The notes under the pieces were generated by a model. That model saw only the letters and a program-made list of their open reading frames with translations, was not told the origin of the DNA and did not search any database. From positions 1 to 64,000 of the forward strand of contig QJNS01000337.1 of assembly GCA_004154925.1 (NCBI GenBank): DNA of 64,000 nt, written 5' to 3'. The position numbers were made by a program, and so were the translations under genes. Position 1 is the first letter of the stretch; each line of letters begins with the position of its first letter. Shown here piece by piece: positions 61,621 to 64,000 of this stretch. The stretch is from Monosporascus cannonballus (Eukaryota > Ascomycota > Sordariomycetes > Xylariales).

Positions 61621-64000
61621 CTTGGACCCTGGAGGCAAGTTGATATTCGTTCAAATTGGAAGGCGGCCCAAAATGCTCCTAAAGGCGGACGCTTCCACTC
61701 TACCAGGCATGGTCCGAAATACTATGTAGGGATTTATTAGTCTGCTATACCGCACTAGACCTGGTACAATGTGGATCGCTGTAGCATTCATCACACTGCA
61801 CCCCACCCTTGCCTTTGGGGGGGTGTCAAGTGCCAGCCAGCAGTGAACAGCCAGTCCTGGCTGTCTTCTCAAGTCTTGACAGTACGATATATCGGTGCAA
61901 TGCCCCGTTAATGTTGGCTGTCGGGCTGGTTGCCAGTCTGCCAGTTTACGCCGCAAGGATGAAAACACCCTTAATAAAATTGCCACTTACCAGAAGAGAT
62001 ACTTTATGTGCATGTAACTGTTGAACCAGTGAATAACAAGATGAGTTCGCACAAACACTTTATTATTAATCAATGTGGTGGAATTAACCGTTATGTTCTT
62101 CCTAGCCCAACATGGAGGTCTATGGACGCATTTTCCATGGCTTAGGGACGTCCACGGAAGCTGGGGGGAATGTGGGATCGGGGATCGTGGAAAGTTGCTC
62201 CTCCAAGAAAGCCTTACTATCATCATTTGGTAGCAAAAGAGGTCACGTACGAAATATGTACCTGATAGAAATGGTTCTTTCATCTGCTTTGCATACAAGC
62301 TCCACTAACAATGCTAGCTATGATGTCCGCTAACACATCGTTAGATACCTGAATGACTGTACGAGATACCATGGCATCGCATATGTTCCATAAGTACCCA
62401 CTGTTGGTTGAAATAGACATAGAGTTCAATGTGCCTACGAAGCCAGATTGTAATGTACACAATATATGCACAGGCATTCATATTCAATCTGCATAAGTGT
62501 GTATACCCTAGGTAGGTATGTATGGGCATACGGAATAGTGGGCATGACACCGTATATGTTGCCTGGGTAGGTCCAACTTACAGGCCGGTACGTACCTAGG
62601 TAGGTAGCGTGTACCTACCAGATATTGTTTGGCGATGGTAAATATGGGGTGTGCTCTTAAGCTACATAGGTAGCTCATGCATGATTTATTTTGCATTGGT
62701 TTTGTCAGAATAGGGGGCCAGTCTGATACCACGGGTAAATAAGATTCGCTTCGCCGTTGCTTGATGTCTGACTGTTTTTCTTGTGGTCATTGGCCTCCAC
62801 AATCGCGGGATTGTTGTTTTGGTATGAGCCCAGGTCCGGCCGTTTGGCGATTGGTCCTGCCTTAAACGCGGGTGGTCAGGAGGCAAGCACGAGTATGGAT
62901 TGATGAGGGGCTTATCATTGGAGGCATAATGCTACGCGGCGAGGTCGATGCGTACTCAGCCGGACTTGTTGCATCTTGATGCATTGATAACAATTTCTAA
63001 GTTGCAGGCCTATTTGGTCTCGACTCAGGAGTCAACCTTTCGACTTTAAACTACCAGCTGCCTTACATACCTCGTGGGCTGGGCATAATATTACTGGTTA
63101 AATGAGCCGTAACCTAAGTCGAGGAGTTCCAATGGCATGATGCTAAACTTTTAACAGTCAATGTTTGTGACCAAACGGCAAAAGTCCAGACCCAGTAAAT
63201 AGGTCATATTTTAATACAGCACTCTAAACTTTGGTTCGGTGAGACTTGCTGAAGTCCGTTGTACATATATATGTTAGTATCGATATATAATATCCAAAGA
63301 GAGGATTTCAGCTGAAAGCCCTTACGGTTTATGCCACTCCACTATGATTATATTACTACACACTTAAATACGGAACATTGCGTCGCTGCTGGACACACAC
63401 CCATTTAGATGTAAGTGTACCGCATCCTGGGTTGTTTACGCACTCTTGCGATGATAATGGACTCATGAATCACGTCTCACCGTACTAGCCACAGCATGAA
63501 TGGCGAAGGGAGAGACGCGTGTAAGCTGCATTTCAGATGGAGGCTACCAGTGGGCAAAATGATACGTCGAAATAGCCCAATAAACATTGTCCCTAGGTAT
63601 ATGGAGCACCTAGGCAGGCTAATAAATACCGAAATACTTGCAAAAAACTGCCTTTACATACGTGCATGCTGACATGCAACTCAGGTTGGCCGCGTCGGCA
63701 TGGGCGTTACAGCTGCCATACTTGCTGCACCGCCCTCCGGGAAAGGAAGATCGCTCGTCGATCTCCTGTTTGGGTTATCAGGAACGAGTCTCGCAACAGC
63801 CAATCAAAGGCGGACAAGAAGCTCTCCCTCAGCTCATCGCAGTACTAGTCTAAGTTCCGATCAAGAGGTCCACTACCAGAGCTTCGGGAGCTTACGAGAT
63901 GCGTAAGCCTCAAACCTTGACCCTTACAGAACAATTGTTCCGGGGCGGAACGACGTCATCATTTGCGACTCCGAAGGTCCGAGACAGAAACACCCCATCA
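61621..64000. other. Intergenic, no gene recognised
   Basis: Short shadow frames only; no domain, splice pattern or RNA gene seen. Holds the CCTAGGTA-motif clusters. The right edge may contain the flank of a gene outside the window. Confidence 0.5.
62505..62675. repeat. CCTAGGTAGGTA motif cluster
   Basis: At least five occurrences of CCTAGGTA, TAGGTAGGT or their complements occur (62509-62519, 62562-62570, 62592-62605, 62611-62618, 62664-62672). A further one lies at 63592-63620. They are short, partly palindromic intergenic repeats with no larger element visible. Confidence 0.6.

Noticed and set aside
62505..62675. CCTAGGTA clusters as telomere-like repeats
   Set aside because: Not TTAGGG tandem arrays; scattered and mixed in orientation, so better called intergenic motifs.

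Overview
The window looks like a filamentous ascomycete (Pezizomycotina, probably Sordariomycetes-like) chromosome with a two-compartment genome. Supporting signs are short GT-AG introns of 50-153 bases with GCTAAC/GCTGAC-like branch sites, fungus-specific gene families (a fungal-rhodopsin/SAT4 membrane protein, a 2EXR relic, a Bni4-like PP1 scaffold), and a 42 kb AT-rich block that carries the signature of repeat-induced point mutation (RIP).

Positions 1 to about 42,500 hold almost nothing but RIP-mutated, nested transposons, and the nesting can be read from target-site duplications (TSDs). A plus-strand Ty3/gypsy relic (E, 98-2661 and 9596-10257) is split by a complete minus-strand Ty3/gypsy element (A, 2662-9595, TSD CCTAA). 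A Fot1/pogo DNA transposon follows (10663-12497, TSD TA). A third family of Ty3/gypsy element (D, 15236-22477, TSD GTATA) and two solo LTRs (13290-13623, TSD TTTTG; 26364-26780, TSD GAAAT) sit in older AT-rich DNA that includes a decayed hAT-type transposase (22478-26363). Element B1 (27968-41624, TSD CTTAG/CTTAA) is split inside its gag region by a second, oppositely oriented copy of the same family, B2 (34066-40834, TSD TAAGG/TAAGA). Together they form a roughly 12 kb inverted-repeat structure. No gene in this block is intact: the RT catalytic motif is broken differently in every copy.

At about 42,480-42,640 composition changes abruptly beside GGGTACCC/CCAAGGACCC repeat DNA that resembles the left-hand sequence at 12671-12720. 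From there on the DNA is not RIP-mutated. A rhodopsin-domain membrane protein gene (42684 to about 44280, minus) lies next to the boundary. About 6 kb follows with no convincing gene, containing a complete 211-bp hAT MITE (48015-48225, 8-bp TSD CACGAAAG). Next come a frameshifted 2EXR pseudogene (about 50373-50898) and a polytopic membrane protein gene with one apparent frameshift (52113-53187, minus).

The last 10 kb is ordinary housekeeping DNA: a tRNA-dihydrouridine synthase (Dus1 type, two exons, 54449-56418, minus) and a Bni4-like protein (four exons, 57728-60365, minus) with a long, CT-rich upstream region. The final 3.6 kb is intergenic with CCTAGGTA-type motif clusters. The genes do not form an evident pathway. 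The main biological content is the genome-defence (RIP) record and the nested insertion history.
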